Source: Chrysomallon squamiferum | Lineage: Eukaryota > Mollusca > Gastropoda > Neomphalida > Peltospiridae | DNA: 64,000 nt | Reading direction: 5' to 3' | Assembly: GCA_012295275.1 (NCBI GenBank) | Contig: CM022679.1 | Location: 2,396,116 to 2,460,115 of the forward strand | In this document: in pieces, positions 47,599 through 61,161 of the stretch | Position numbering within the stretch: the stretch's first letter is position 1 | Layout: every line of letters begins with the position of its first letter | Notes under the pieces: generated by a model | The model's database searches: none | Told to the model about the DNA's origin: nothing | Seen by the model: only the letters and a program-made list of their open reading frames with translations | Translations under genes and position numbers: made by a program

Positions 47599-48426
47599 TA
47601 GTATTTGTTATCTTACTTGCTGAACTACTGTTATAAAATCACTTTAAGTCTATTTTTAGTTTTTATTGCATATTACAGCATCCATTTACTGTCAGTATTT
47701 TGAATTACTCAGTAATATATAATCAGTTTAAACAAAAACCAAAAAAAAACAACAGCAATGGCACCATAAGTGCTATGTTAATAAAATTATATTTATTATG
47801 TAATTCTTGCCTTGGTTTGCTTAAGAAAAGTTCAGATGTATGTGTTTGTCTTGCCATTTAATGATTTTAAAATAACCAGAAATCTGTGCTTTCCATGACA
47901 TTCCTTTTTGATTTAATTCCATATATTTTAACTATTATAAACTTCTATTTATAATAAAAATGTTCTTTACACATAGCTCTGTTTCTTTACATTATATACA
48001 ATATGTAATATATTACATGTTTATTAACTCTACATATTTGTTGTTAACATTGATTTGATTTTACTTTTGTTCAAATTGTTTATTATTTACTATTATATTA
48101 TGTTAAGAATTTATTGATCTTGTTCCAAGAAATCCTGTTTTGTTTTATTCACTTATTTACTAAAGAAATTATAGAGACGTTTTACTTTTTGTTAAGGATG
48201 TGTTCAAAAGTTATATATGTGTTATTATTTCTTGGAATTATATTTAAAAATATATTATTCTAAATTGTTATGCACTATTAAAGTATGCATATTTGTAAAG
48301 ATTTTTTATATATATTTTGTGTAAATGGAAAATTTAATTTCTTCCAACAAATGTTTAATATTCTGTCGAAGAACTGTTTTTTTTGGACATAAATTTTATT
48401 TTATTTTTTATTTTATTACAAATATT

Positions 48427-48428
48427 TT

Positions 48429-48465
<37 letters not shown>

Positions 48466-48472
48466 TTTTTTT
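48427..48472. repeat. poly(T) tract
   Basis: A T run of over 30 bases. Confidence 0.95.
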
Positions 48473-49607
48473 TAATATTATTATTTTTTTTATAACTATC
48501 TTGTATCAGTTTTTTTTTCTTTGACATTAAACTGAAAAATTTGCATAATTAATGTACAAGAAAAATACTTCATGAATAGAATTAACTTTTTTTCTTCTTC
48601 CTGTTGTAACATGCTTGTTACAATTATAACAATTTAGATTTGTAACTGGGAATATAGTACTGTATACCTACCTGTATACCTACCTGTATTTATAATTTAC
48701 AGTATTATATTATTTAGTATTAATACATAATTTAATTTTCCTGTTTATATAGTTTAGAAGAAATCTTTTGTTTATTTCTGAGGTAATGGACATGAGGTTA
48801 TCTTGATTATGTAACTTGATAGTGTATTATTTAGCATTATAACAATAATAATTAGTTTATGTTTATATATAAACTAGTATATTTATTATAATAAATGTGT
48901 TTTTTTTTTTTTAATAACTTTAAAGTTAATTTGGTTATATATTTTATTGTATAGTATTATTTAACATTATAACAATCATTTGTTGTTGGTTTTTAATTTA
49001 ATTTTTTAATTTTTGTATAGTATACACTTTAGTATAAATTACTATAATATAGAAATTATTATTGTTATTATTACTATTACTTTTATTATTATTATTATTA
49101 TCATTATTATTATTACTATTATTAGTAGTATTATTGTTATTAATGTAATAAATAAATTGTTAACTTAGTTATATATTTTACCATATAATGTTACATAGTA
49201 TAATGACAATACACAGTTACAAGGAGAATGATTACTTTTAATATATTTTGAACTGACTTGTTGACATGTATTAACATCCAAGTCTAATTTACACAACATT
49301 TTTTTTTTTTCTAGCCTAAATAACCTTCCACAAACAGTGAGATAACATAACTGTGTATATTAACACTGTGGTTATATAAAATAATTACATTCCAGAACTT
49401 AAATAATAATAACAACATTCCAAATCAAATTTTAAAATAAAACAGTTATCAGTATGTTTGTACTATTTTGTGATGATTACTTTGTAAGTAAAATCAGTTC
49501 TGTAATGAAGGGTTTTTAATTTTTTTTTTTTTTTTTTCATTTATCATTTATCATTAATCAGTTGTTAAAAAAATAACAGAATAGTGAGTGTACCAAGGAG
49601 AATTGTC

Positions 49608-49878
49608 TGTAGTCCATGACAGAACATAGTCCATGACAGAACATAGTCCATGACAGAATTTAGTCCAAGACAGAACATAGTCCATGACAGAACATAGTCC
49701 AAGACAGAACATTGTCCAAGACAGAGTATAGTCTGAGGCATAACATAGTCCAAGACAGAGCACTGTCCAAGACAGAACATAGTCCATGACAGAACTTAGT
49801 CCAAGACAGAGCATAGTCCAAGTCAGAATATAGTATAAGACAGTGCATAGTCCAAGACAGAGCATAGTCCATGTCATT
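49608..49878. repeat. 17-bp minisatellite
   Basis: About 16 units of AGTCCATGACAGAACAT, with AGTCCAAGACAGAGCAT variants intermixed. Because 17 is not divisible by three, the open frames across it are incidental. Confidence 0.95.
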
Positions 49879-51785
49879 ACAGAACTGAATCAGTACAAAA
49901 ACATTATAAAATATGTTACATGTTTGTTACATCAGTCAATCATCTGTTAAATTAGCACATCATTTGACATCTGATGATCAATTGTTACACTGACATCTGG
50001 TGATGATTGTCTGTTACAGATCATTCATTAGCTGACATTGCATCTTATCATTTAAATATTGTATTACACACATTTGATGTAAATAACATGTTGACTGCAG
50101 CTGTATTTTCAACATAGATTTTTGGTTGTATTTGAATATTCATCAAATCTTGTACACTTAATTTGGTGTTTCATCAAATTGTGAATACTTTTGTTTGGTG
50201 TTTCATCATCAGTTCATAATATATGAAATCCAGCAGGCAGTGAAAATATTTTTGTAAAACTTTTTGTTTAAACTATATGTGAAATATTACCTGGGAATAG
50301 AAATTTATTTTATATTTGGTGATGGTGACTATTATTATTTTTGTTTAATTATGTGAAATGTTAAAACTTTTTTTTATAATTTGTCCATGATGTTAGTGCC
50401 TTTTACTTTACAAATGTGTTCACGTTGTATTTTCCAAAAAAACAACTTGTCAGTGAAAATGAAATTTGTGTCACAGAGAACCATATTAATTATCTTAGTT
50501 AGCAGAAAGGGGTGGGGTGTTCTATACATCTTCTCATCTTGGTTTGTGATTTGCTCAAATCCATGTATTCTCATTTCTTTTACTTTATTTACTTATTTTA
50601 AAAATTTATATGTATTTTTATTAATGTTTGTGTGTTTACATGTTGGGTTATTAATGTATGTAAAGATCACTTTATTTTGCTGTGTAATATTGATGTTTGA
50701 CAGTATTATCGGTTTTCTGTAGGCGTTAACATTGATATATATACATGTAATTATGTCCAGTGTTAGGTTTTTACTAAATAAAACTGTTTAACAGTTGCAA
50801 TCATTAGTATGACATTAATTAAAAAATAAATTAAATCATGATTATTGAAATAATTTTAAAATACAATTTATTTGTTTACATCTTACAATGATTTATTTTT
50901 AATTTATAATTATTATAATAAGACCTTTAACTGTTGAATTTTAGTTTAAAATTTAAAAATTAATTTTACATTAACTCTTTAAGTCTTCCATTTACAGTTA
51001 CCTGCAAAGAAGTGAAGGTTTCTTGTGTCATTGTGACATTTGATTCATTATCATGTTTATAAAAGTGAAAACAAATGTTTTAAGTGCCTTCTGATGATCT
51101 GTGATGTCACTGACTTCACAGACTGAGTCTCGTTGTGTTACTGTCTGATTTACACTGTTTACCTCTGTGTCTTCCAGATTGCATAATTTATACCAATCTA
51201 TCTTGTTTCTAATCAGAACCACTTTTATTTATTGTTTAGAAATAAAACATTCCATCCTCTTTTTATTGTTCTGTTCTTTATTGTTTGTTTGGATTTAATA
51301 ACAAACCAACACACACATAAAAATAATAATAATAATAAATAAATAAATAAATTAAAAGTAATAATAATAAAAAAAAAAAAAATAAATAAATAAAATACTG
51401 CTACTAATAATAATATTAAAAGAAAAATCCAATAATAATATAGTTAAATATTTAACTGAAAAATATTTTCGAAATCATGATTCTGGTTGTTGTTTTAATT
51501 GTTGATCTTTAACAGTAAGTTTAAGTAAAACTGTGTGTGTGCTTAGGTTTGTGTGTGCAGGATTTGAAATTAACATGCAAATAGTTCAAATGTGTCAGTG
51601 TTAAAATACAACTGCTTATTACTCTGCGAATTTATATTTGTGTAGGTTGAAGTTCCCAACATCTCAATGCACTACTCATACACACATAACATCACAGCTG
51701 TGTGAATCACTTGTACTAACAAGATTTTCTTTTTCTTTTAGTATTGTATTTTCTTAATTGTATTTTTATTTTAATTTTTTTTATT

Positions 51786-51796
<11 letters not shown>

Positions 51797-51822
<26 letters not shown>
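51797..51822. repeat. (AT)n microsatellite
   Basis: About 13 TA units. Confidence 0.95.
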
Positions 51823-51824
<2 letters not shown>

Positions 51825-52422
51825 ATATTATTTATTTTATTATTTGATTTTTTTTAATGAGAAAATATCAACATCCATACAAAACTATATTTCAAAAAAA
51901 AAAATCTATGTAACTTCATTTAGAAACTTTAAAATTTTCACAGTATGGCCTGTTAGATCATACACAAGCAAACAAGATTTTTTTCCCTCAGTATTATTAT
52001 TGTTTTCGCTGCTGAGGTTTTGACCTAAAGACAAAATGACACAGATAAGTGGGTTTAGTGTGATGAAGAGAGGCATTGTGGGTTCAGCAGGAACAAAAGA
52101 CTCATTGACATTGGTAAAACTGCTTTCATCTTTTAATGATTTTCATCTCAGTCCCAGATGAAGATTTTCAACCTCTTGACTCAGTTTTCACCACAGAGAA
52201 GCAAGTTAGCTGAAATATCAGTGTGTTACAAGCTGTACATGGTAAAGTGCTGTTGTAAAATGTGTGGTGTGTTTATTTGTCTGTCTGTGTGTGTGCATTT
52301 GTGTATGAGTCTACATGTGTTTGTATATATATGCATTTATTTATTTATTTATTGATGTAATTACAGAGAAAGCAAGTTTCTGAGACTGATGGTTAAGTTT
52401 GTGAGTATAAAAACAATCACAC

Positions 52423-52428
<6 letters not shown>

Positions 52429-52487
<59 letters not shown>
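52429..52487. repeat. (AG)n microsatellite
   Basis: About 29 AG units. Confidence 0.98.
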
Positions 52488-52488
<1 letters not shown>

Positions 52489-53063
52489 AATAGGTGGATA
52501 TAAACAAGTATTACAGTATGTCTGTGTGTAAATATGTGAGATAGAAATTAATGATTCTGTAATTTATATACTTGAAATATAAAAGCAGGTTTATTAATGT
52601 ATGTATAATATGATTATTTGTTGTATTTATGAATATGTGCTTCTAAGTTATAGAACAAAACTGAAGAATATTAATAACTTAATCTTTATCTAACACAAGT
52701 AGTTTTGAAAATAAAGAAAAGACATTACTCTAAAGTGAAATGACACATGGCTGTAATATTCAGTTGAAAGAAGAAATTAAAATCCCAAATAATAATGTTT
52801 TTATTTATTAACATTTAAAGCTTCCATGCCACATTAAACATTATCCTGTGACCGAACAGAAAAGAAAAAAACGATTACTGTTTGTTGCACCATTAAATGT
52901 GAAAACAACTCTGGTAGAGAATGGTTTTAATGGAGGAGTTTGTTGTATGTAAATTCCTCCATGGTTACGGTGGACCTGTGTATGATATGTGCCAGTGAAT
53001 GTGACAGACAGCTGGTAATCTTCTCCCATATTTGCTTTACAAAGAAATCTTCACTTAGTGCTT

Positions 53064-54080
53064 GTCAACTAAAGTAACACAGTCAGCACTGGATACTCAT
53101 CAACAAAAGTAACACAGTCAACACTGGGTATTCCTCAACAAAAGTAACACAATCAACACTGGGTATTCTCATCAACAAAAGTAACACAATCAACACTGGG
53201 TATTCATCAACAAAAGTAACACAATCAACACTGGATACTCATCAACAAAAGTAACACAGTCAACACTGGTTACTCATCAATTAAAGTAACACAGTCAACA
53301 CTGGATACTCATCAACTAAAGTAACACAATCAACACTGGATACTCATCAACTAAAGTAACACAATCAACACTGGATACTCATCAACAAAAGTAACACAAT
53401 CAACACTGGTTTCTCATCAACAAAAGTAACACAATCAACACTGGGTACTCATCAACTAAAGTAACACAATCAACACTGGGTACTCATTCACAAAAGTAAC
53501 TCAATCAATACTGGATACTTATTATCAAAAATAACACAGTCAACACTGGATACTCATCAACTAAAGTAACACAATCAACACTGGATACTCATCAACTAAA
53601 GTAACACAATCAACACTGGATACTCATCAACTAAAGTAACACAATCAATACTGGATACTCATCAACTAAAGTAACACAATCAACACTGGGTACTCATCAA
53701 CTAAAGTAACACAATCAACACTGGACACTCATCAACTAAAGTAACACAGTCAACACTGGGTACTCATCAACAAAAGTAACTCAATCAATACTGGATACTC
53801 ATCAACTAAAGTAACACAATCAACACTGGGTACTCATCAACTAAAGTAACACAATCAACACTGGACACTCATCAACTAAAGTAACACAGTCAACACTGGG
53901 TACTCATCAACAAAAGTAACTCAATCAATACTGGATACTTATTATCAAAAATAACACAGTCAACACTGGATACTCTTCAACTAAAGTAACACAGTCAACA
54001 CTGGGTACTCATCAACAAAAGTAACTCAATCAATACTGGATACTTATTATAAAAAATAATACAATCAGCACTGGATACTA
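53064..54080. repeat. 35-bp minisatellite with higher-order structure
   Basis: About 29 copies of a 35-bp unit around AAAGTAACACAATCAACACT. Variant units recur at 140 bp (CTGGACACTC at 53721 and 53861) and 420 bp (CTGGATACTT at 53511 and 53931), so blocks of several units were copied together. Confidence 0.96.
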
Positions 54081-54164
54081 AAGAAAATGCTACACATTCA
54101 TTAACAAAAGTATCAGAAATGTAAACAACACTGAATATTCTTAAACAAAAGTAAAGCATTAACA

Positions 54165-54265
54165 GTTAGTGCTATGAGTTGTAGGCTTTAAGATTGGTGA
54201 CATTGAGATCCCAATCAGCTACAAGATGCAGTTAGGCAACATTATACCACTAACCACTAATCTTC
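54165..54265 (-). mobile_element. tRNA-like SINE head fragment
   Basis: On the minus strand AGTGGTTAGTGGTATAATGT is A-box-like and GATTGGGATCTCAATG is a degenerate B-box. Confidence 0.5.
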
Positions 54266-55447
54266 TAACTTACTAACACTGTCAAGAATCACACACTCTT
54301 CAACTGCACAGGACACATTTGGCTTAATCTTCCCTTTGTTTGCCTGATTTATATACAAATCTGTTGCAGTGTGTCCACAACAAATCTTCTTACACTTTAA
54401 CAGTGAGGTGTGTTTAAAAACAGTTGCATTAAGTGTATTTTGTTTTTGTTTCTTTTTTTAATTAATTAATTAATTTATTTATTTTTATTTATGTTTGTTT
54501 GTTTGTTTGTTTTTTGTGTTTTATTTATTTATTATGTTTTTGTTGTTTATATTGTTATTATTGCTATTGTAACTGTTATTAATTAAAACTGTTGTCATTA
54601 AAAACTGTGTGAGTTTATTTTTGTGTGTATAGCTATAAATAAACAGTGTATTTATATATGTATATATATCTGTGTAAGAAGAAACTTATCTCTTAATCTT
54701 TTTCTGTTACTAAATGTGAGAAAACTCTGAATGTGCAGTCAATAAGTCAATCACAACTGTCAAACTTTCAGTGTCATTCAGGCAGTAAATGCCACATTAA
54801 ACCTGCTTTGTGTGAATGTCTGTTTGTGTTGTCTTTCAAAGCGCACACAGAAATGACATTTATGCAATGAAGGAAAATGTTCTCAGTGTTAAAACCTTGA
54901 ATGAAAGAGCTGGTGTTTATGACAAGAAGTTCTTGTGACTAACTGACTTTAATTTATAGCTTGTAGATTTTGTGTCTGCTCACTGAAGAGACTTCTGCTG
55001 TGGGAATGCAGAGAAGTGATGTATACCTCACATCAGGTTTTATTGGCTGGTAATATGATGTAGTTTTGTGTGTATGTCTTATGTCTGTATGTATTAATTT
55101 TGAAAAACCAAATCTGGAAAGAAAACTTTTGGTTTATAGGTTCGTGAGAATTTGAACTCTCTGTGTTATGTAATTTGGAAACAGGTTTGTAGAAAATATT
55201 ATCATTTTTATCTTTATTATTATTACTGATGATGTTTCTACAAAACTATCTCTCAGTTTTTGAAATCAGTAAATGTTTTTGATATAAATGTTATATTGTA
55301 AATAGTTTTCACAAAGAAAAACAGTCAGAATGTTTACATCAAAATCACGAAATTTCTAATGTAAATAAATAGATGAAAAGCACATAGATATATTATTAAT
55401 ATATAAATAAATATAAAGTAAATAAGTAAATAAAACTAATTAAATGA

Positions 55448-55770
55448 TATATATAGATATGTAGGTAGGTAGGTAGGTATAGATAGATAGATATAGATCT
55501 ATGTCTGTATGTGTATATTTATTTATTTATGTCTGTGTGTATGGATATGTGTGTATGTATATGTGTATGTTTATGTGTATAAGAGTGCATGAATGTATGT
55601 ATGTATGTATGTGTGTATGTATGTATGTATGTGTGTATGTATGTATGTATGTGTGTGTGTATGTATGTATGTATGTATGTATGTATGTGTGTATGTATGT
55701 ATGTATGTGTATGTATGTATGTATGTATGTATGTGTGTATGTATGTATGTGTGTGTGTATGTATGTATGT

Positions 55771-55815
<45 letters not shown>

Positions 55816-55945
55816 TGTGTGTGTATGTATGTGTGTATGTATGTATGTATGTATGTATGTATGTATGTATGTATGTATGTATGTATGTATGTATGTATGT
55901 ATGTATGTGTGTATGTATGTGTGTATGTATGTATACATGTGTAAA
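55448..55945. repeat. (TAGG), (TAGA) and long (TGTA/TG)n block
   Basis: About 350 bases of TGTA with TG interruptions on both sides of a pure TG stretch, ending about 90 bases before the acceptor at 56037. Open frames here (Cys-Val-Tyr-Met) are repeat products. Confidence 0.97.
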
Positions 55946-56088
55946 TAATTAATTAAATATACAAGAATTCAATTTTTCAGCATTCTAACTATTACATTTC
56001 AATTTTAATTATTTAAAAAAAAAAACATTTGTTTCAGAAGAAGCAGATTAAGAGAGACATCATCTGAAGATCACACCTGTAATAAGAC

Positions 56089-56448
56089 ATGGATTATCTC
56101 TCACCAGACAAAAGTCGTTCTGCAGATAATCTCCCTGGCATGGATTATCTCTCTCCTGGCAGTGCTATTGACGGGCGTCGCCGGGCATCACTCCTGCCAC
56201 TCAGACGTAACACTGTCCAGTTCCTGACTCCTGACCACCGTCCTCCATCCACGGCGATGAGCAGAGGGGAGTCGATGGCTCTGAGTGTGGGGCTGAGGAG
56301 ACAGTCAGCCCTCTCCATGTTCACGCCCAAGCTGTCGGTCACCTCCACGGGGTCGCTGGGTGTGGCTGACAGGCGGCAGAGGGCAGGGAGTCAGACGTGG
56401 AAGTCCATCGTGAGTCAGATTGTCCCGTCTCTCGCTGCCGGACGCATG
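56089..56448 (+). CDS. first coding exon (partial gene) of an unidentified Ser/Arg-rich protein
   Basis: The exon follows a TTTGTTTCAG acceptor (56028-56037). Two in-frame stops precede the ATG at 56089, so this is the start of translation. It encodes 120 residues up to a strong donor ATG|GTGAGT (56449). The peptide is polar and probably disordered, with a repeated MDYLSP motif at residues 1 and 18, many RR-S sites of the basophilic-kinase type (for example RRRAS, RRQS) and a more hydrophobic end TWKSIVSQIVPSLAAGRM. It is much more GC-rich than its surroundings, as coding exons are here. The hydrophobic end vaguely recalls the first membrane helix of SLC41-type transporters, but this is too weak to name it. 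An alternative donor ATC|GTGAGT lies at 56410. No further exon was recognised before 64000. Confidence 0.7.
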
Positions 56449-56916
56449 GTGAGTAGCACTCTACTCACTTTACTCACAGTTGTGTGAAGAGTAAAAACTG
56501 ATTATTGTGTGAATGTAACAAAATGAATGTGAGTGCATGTGCATGTAACATTGATATACTAGATTAATGTAACATATTTACACACACAAAACAGTGATGT
56601 GTAACACTGATATAGTAGATTAATGTAACACACAAACAATCACTAATCCAGCTTCATCAGTAATCTGTCACAAATTTTCACTAATTTTATTTCACATTTC
56701 GTGGATTTTTGCACAAACTTGTTGCTAATATTTTTAAATGTTTCTTGACATCACTTGCAAACACAGACAAGCTGTTCCAGTTTGTGTTTCTTCATTCATT
56801 ACTGTTTTAATCTGATAGTTTTTGACTCTAACTATGCTTTCAGTGAACAGACAAAATTCTTCTATGATATAAAACACAAACAATACTCTTGTGTCCAGAA
56901 AAGTAAGGTAGAATTT

Positions 56917-56918
<2 letters not shown>

Positions 56919-56948
<30 letters not shown>
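56919..56948. repeat. poly(A) tract
   Basis: About 27 consecutive A. Confidence 0.95.
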
Positions 56949-56950
<2 letters not shown>

Positions 56951-58935
56951 TTTAAGGTGGGTTGAGGTGGTGAATTGTTCAGTTAAATGTATTCAAATAA
57001 ATCACTTTCTGATATCTGATAGAAATCAATAAACTGACATTGTGAGTGTCCCAGTGTTGGTTGATCTGTATTTTTATATAGATATTAAAATATGTAAATG
57101 AAGTTAACAGAAATACTGAATCACATATGCAAAGTGTCAGCTCACAGAGAATATATCAGAGATATAAAAACAGAATTTTGTTTCAGATTGCGATATGTAA
57201 TCAATAACATATGTTACTCATAACTGAATTATTATTTCATGATACTGGTTTTACGTAAAGACAAGAGTACTCAGTCTTTATAGTACATTTGTTATTCTTC
57301 CTATGTCATAGTGATTTACAGTTTATTATTTTATTATTTTTCTGTTTTTAATAATTCTTAAATTTAAAAAAAAAAAATTAAATTATTATTTTTTATTTAT
57401 TATTAGTATTTACAACAGTAATTATTTAGTAATAATATTAATTTTTATTTTTTTATTTATATATTTGTTCCTGTTTATAATAATAATTAATCAGTTACTA
57501 ATAATACAGGAACATTTTTTTTTTTTTTTTTTTCGGACAGTAATTAAGAAAATATATTTTAAATGATTCTGATACAAATGGTGTTCAAAATTTAATGTTT
57601 AATTTTAATGTTTATTAATTATAATAATTAATTAACAATTAAAATATTTTAATATAATTAATTATTATTATAATTGTATATTATCTTATTATTATCATTA
57701 TTAATTATTTATAATTATTATTGTTGTTATTATCATCATTTTATTATTATTATTAGTAGTAGTAGTATTTATGAATATCACTATCATTATCATTATCATA
57801 AATATTTTTATTTTTAGTGTCATTATTTTGATTATCATTACTGGTAAAGAAGCAGTTTTGAAAACTATCTAGTAACTTACAGTTTGACAGATGTCATCAC
57901 TAATTAGAAAATACCTGCTGACTCACTCATCAGCAATCTGACAGTCTGACATTTTTCACAAAGTGTGATATTAATTTAAGGTTGTTGGACACTAATGAAA
58001 AAAGAAATCTATACATCTTCTTTTTCATGTCACCATTTTTTATATATAATTTGAATACATATTCTTTGCCCGTTTTATTTTTCTTTTATCAATTTTTTAA
58101 AAATAAATTTACTTTATTTAACGTTTATTTTACCTTAATCCTTTTTATTGAATTTTTTCTTTTTTCTTTTTTGTTTTAAATTGATTTTTAAAAAGTTTTT
58201 AATTTCTATTTTGAATTATATTTTTGTTACCTGTGTAATTTTAATCTTTTTGAAATGTTTTTTTAAAGTAAATCTTTGTTACCAGAATAATCTTCTTTCT
58301 TTTTTGATTTCTAATTTTTTTTAATTAAACTTTTATTTATTTATTATATTTTTTTTCTATTATTATCTCTGTAGTGGCCTTGTAACAGCACTGAACACAT
58401 CAAGACAAATTATCTCGTTAAAAAAAAGTTCACAGGTGTTGACAGGTAAATGCTTCATTCTGAAATAAAAAATGTTAAATTCTTTCCCAACATCAGTTTA
58501 ATAAATAAACATGTCATAAACTTTATCAAAAATACCTCTACAGTTTCACTAAACCAATCATCAAACACACTTGCACAAATTTTTATTTTATATTCAAAAA
58601 CATCACATCTCTACAATTTAAAAAAACCCAAAACACTATGCATAATTTGTGTGTGGTATCTAAAGACTGCGGCTGTTTACAGTGTTGTGAAAATACTGGT
58701 ACTCAGCTGACTTTAGACAAGTGTGAGAGTAAGACAACATTGTGAGAACAAACTGATAACAAAGCAAGAGATAAAAATGGAGGAGTGGAGTGTGTGCTCT
58801 ACGAGTGTGACAAATAAACCTCTTGTTTTTATTTCGAGCTGATCTCTCAGTGGACCGAGGTCACAACGTTGTTTGTCTGGAAACCATTGTTTTACTTTTC
58901 ACATGTGAATCTTTCCCCGGATCATCAGCTGGAAT

Positions 58936-59470
58936 GTTACTGGAATATCACTGGATTAGCAGTTGAATATCATTGGATTATCAGTTTAATATCACTGGAT
59001 TATTAGTTTAATATCATTGGATTATTTATTGAATATCTATCACAGGATTATTAGTTGAATATCACTGGATTATCAGTTTAATATCATTGGATTATCAGTT
59101 TAATATTACTGGATTATCAGTTTAATGTCACTGGATTATCAGTTTAATATCACAGGATTATTAGTTGAATATCACAGGATTATTAGTTGAATATCACTGG
59201 ATTATTAGTTGAATATCACTGGATTATTAGTTTAATATCACTGGATTATCAGTTTAATATCATTGGATTATTAGTTTAATATCATTGAATTACAAGTTTA
59301 ATATCACTGAATTACAAGATAATATCACTGGATTATCAGTTTAATATCACTGGATTATCAGTTTAATATCATTGGATTATCAGTTTAATATCACTGGATT
59401 ATCAGTTTAATATCATTGGATTATTAGTTTAATATCACTGGATTATTTATTGAATATCTATCACAGAAAT
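58936..59470. repeat. 22-bp minisatellite
   Basis: About 24 units of TTATCAGTTTAATATCACTG plus GA. Common alternates are TTAG for TCAG, TTGAATA for TTTAATA and CATTGG for CACTGG. Confidence 0.95.
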
Positions 59471-59535
59471 ATTAATTGAATATAATTGGAATATCTGTGA
59501 AATATCAGCTGAATATCACTGCAATATCTTGGAAT

Positions 59536-59650
59536 AAGCTGGGATATTAATTTACTATATTTGTGTAAGCTGGGATATTAATTTATTACATTTATGTAAG
59601 CTGGGATATTAATTATTATATTTATGTAAGCTGGGATATTAATTTTTAAT
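59536..59650. repeat. 30-31 bp tandem repeat
   Basis: Four units starting AAGCTGGGATATTAATTTA, immediately after the 22-bp array. Confidence 0.93.
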
Positions 59651-61114
59651 GGTAAATATTCTGTGTGATAAAATAATACTTGATGAATCATACTTTATGT
59701 GCAGTCACCAAGTTCTTTGTAAACATGTGCTAATGTTAATCTGAAATGAAGGTAATAATAATAATGCTTGATGTAAATTCTTTTTAAATAAAGTAATAAA
59801 TTTCTCGTTATAAATTGATAAAGAAGTAATGATACTGGATATAATGTGAAAACATTTTTTTCAGTAATACATAATTTTTTTTTATCGTAAACTGATCTTG
59901 AAGTAATGATATTGGATGTAATTTGATAACAATTTTTTGTACTATAATTTTTTTTATTTTAGAATAATAGCTAGTGTGAACATTATCGTTTGTAAATATT
60001 ACAGCAAAACCATGGTAACAGGGCAGAACATTTTTGAACATTAAAAACAACACACAATTTAATTTCCTAAAATAATGATTGATTGATTGATTTTATTTTT
60101 TTTATTTTTTTTATTTTTCTACCATTTATAAATAGTGTAAACAGATTGGGTATCATTTTGAATTTGAATTTTTTTTAAATTTCAAAAACATTTAAAAAAA
60201 ATAATAAATAAAAGTCACCTTGTTTTTATGACTGCTTGCAAACTGATATATTTTGTGTGTCACCAAAACCAGTGGAAATTATTTCTTAGATCTAATTTTT
60301 TTACAGGTATTGTAATTTTTTTTTTTTTTTTTTTTTTTTTAATTATATATATATATATATATATTTTTTTTTTTATAATATAACCAGAAATGTAAAACTT
60401 TGCCTATTTGATTATTTTATTCATTTATTCAACATTTTAAATTTATAACAAACATAAATGTATGATTCATATAGAACCTTTAAAAAAATTTGCATTCAGC
60501 AAACATAAAAATAAAAGAGAGATTTTGTTTAAGATTGAAAAGGAGACGGCAGTTTTTAACAAAACCAGCACTGGACACAGTAAGACTGCTTCAAGGAAAA
60601 TGTGCAAAAATGGAAGAATTTAAAAAATATTATTTAATTTAAAAGGGAAGTAAAAAAAAGACAATGTTGAAACAAATGACCAAAGTGAAATACAAAACAG
60701 GTGAAGATGAAAACACTTCAAAGACTGAGCAGCAGATTCTTCTTATTCCAAACTTGGTAATTATTGTATTTCTACAAACAAGTGTTGTTTTACATAATAA
60801 TATTTATTATTATTATTTTTTTAAATCATAATTACTTTTTAGGTTAAATACTGTTATAACATTTGTTTTTCAATTTTTGTGTTAAAAATTGTTATTTTAA
60901 TTTTATTATTATTTTTTTTTGTTTTTTTTTAAATCATTATAAAAATAGAAAGATAGATGGGATAATATATATCTATCTTTTTATATAATGACTTAAAACA
61001 AAAATTGAAAAAATATTATAGCCTAGATGTATATATATATATAAAGTTTTCAAAAATGGAAGAATTTAAAAATATTTTTTAATATATATCTATATATATA
61101 TACGCATGACCACC

Positions 61115-61160
<46 letters not shown>
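61115..61160. repeat. (AC)n microsatellite
   Basis: About 22 AC units. Confidence 0.98.

Positions 61161-61161
<1 letters not shown>

Larger units (their letters stand above)
45399..56037. other. MFSD6-like 3' UTR, intergenic DNA and probable leader intron of the next gene
   Basis: No coding exon was recognised. It contains poly(T) and (ATT)n tracts, a 17-bp and a 35-bp minisatellite, an (AG)n tract, a tRNA-SINE fragment and a (TGTA)n block. The acceptor at 56037 implies a noncoding exon of the downstream gene somewhere to the left. Confidence 0.6.

Noticed and set aside
49554-49877. Repetitive minus-strand frames with SWTMLCLGL-type repeats
   Set aside because: They are products of the 17-bp minisatellite, which is open in several frames.
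52841-53029. 62-residue minus-strand frame near an inverted ATGGAGGA/TCCTCCAT pair
   Set aside because: No splice context or homology; the inverted arms are only about eight bases.
53064-54080. CRISPR-like regular repeats
   Set aside because: Units are directly contiguous without unique spacers, in an animal genome; this is a minisatellite.
55501-55952. Long Cys-Val-Tyr-Met and His-Thr-Ile frames on both strands
   Set aside because: All frames of (TGTA)n/(TG)n are open; no coding evidence.
58775-58935. GC-richer open stretch (peptide around LISQWTEVTTLF) as a second exon of the 56-kb gene
   Set aside because: The acceptor and donor are poor, the frame runs into the 22-bp minisatellite, and similarity to a transporter is not convincing.
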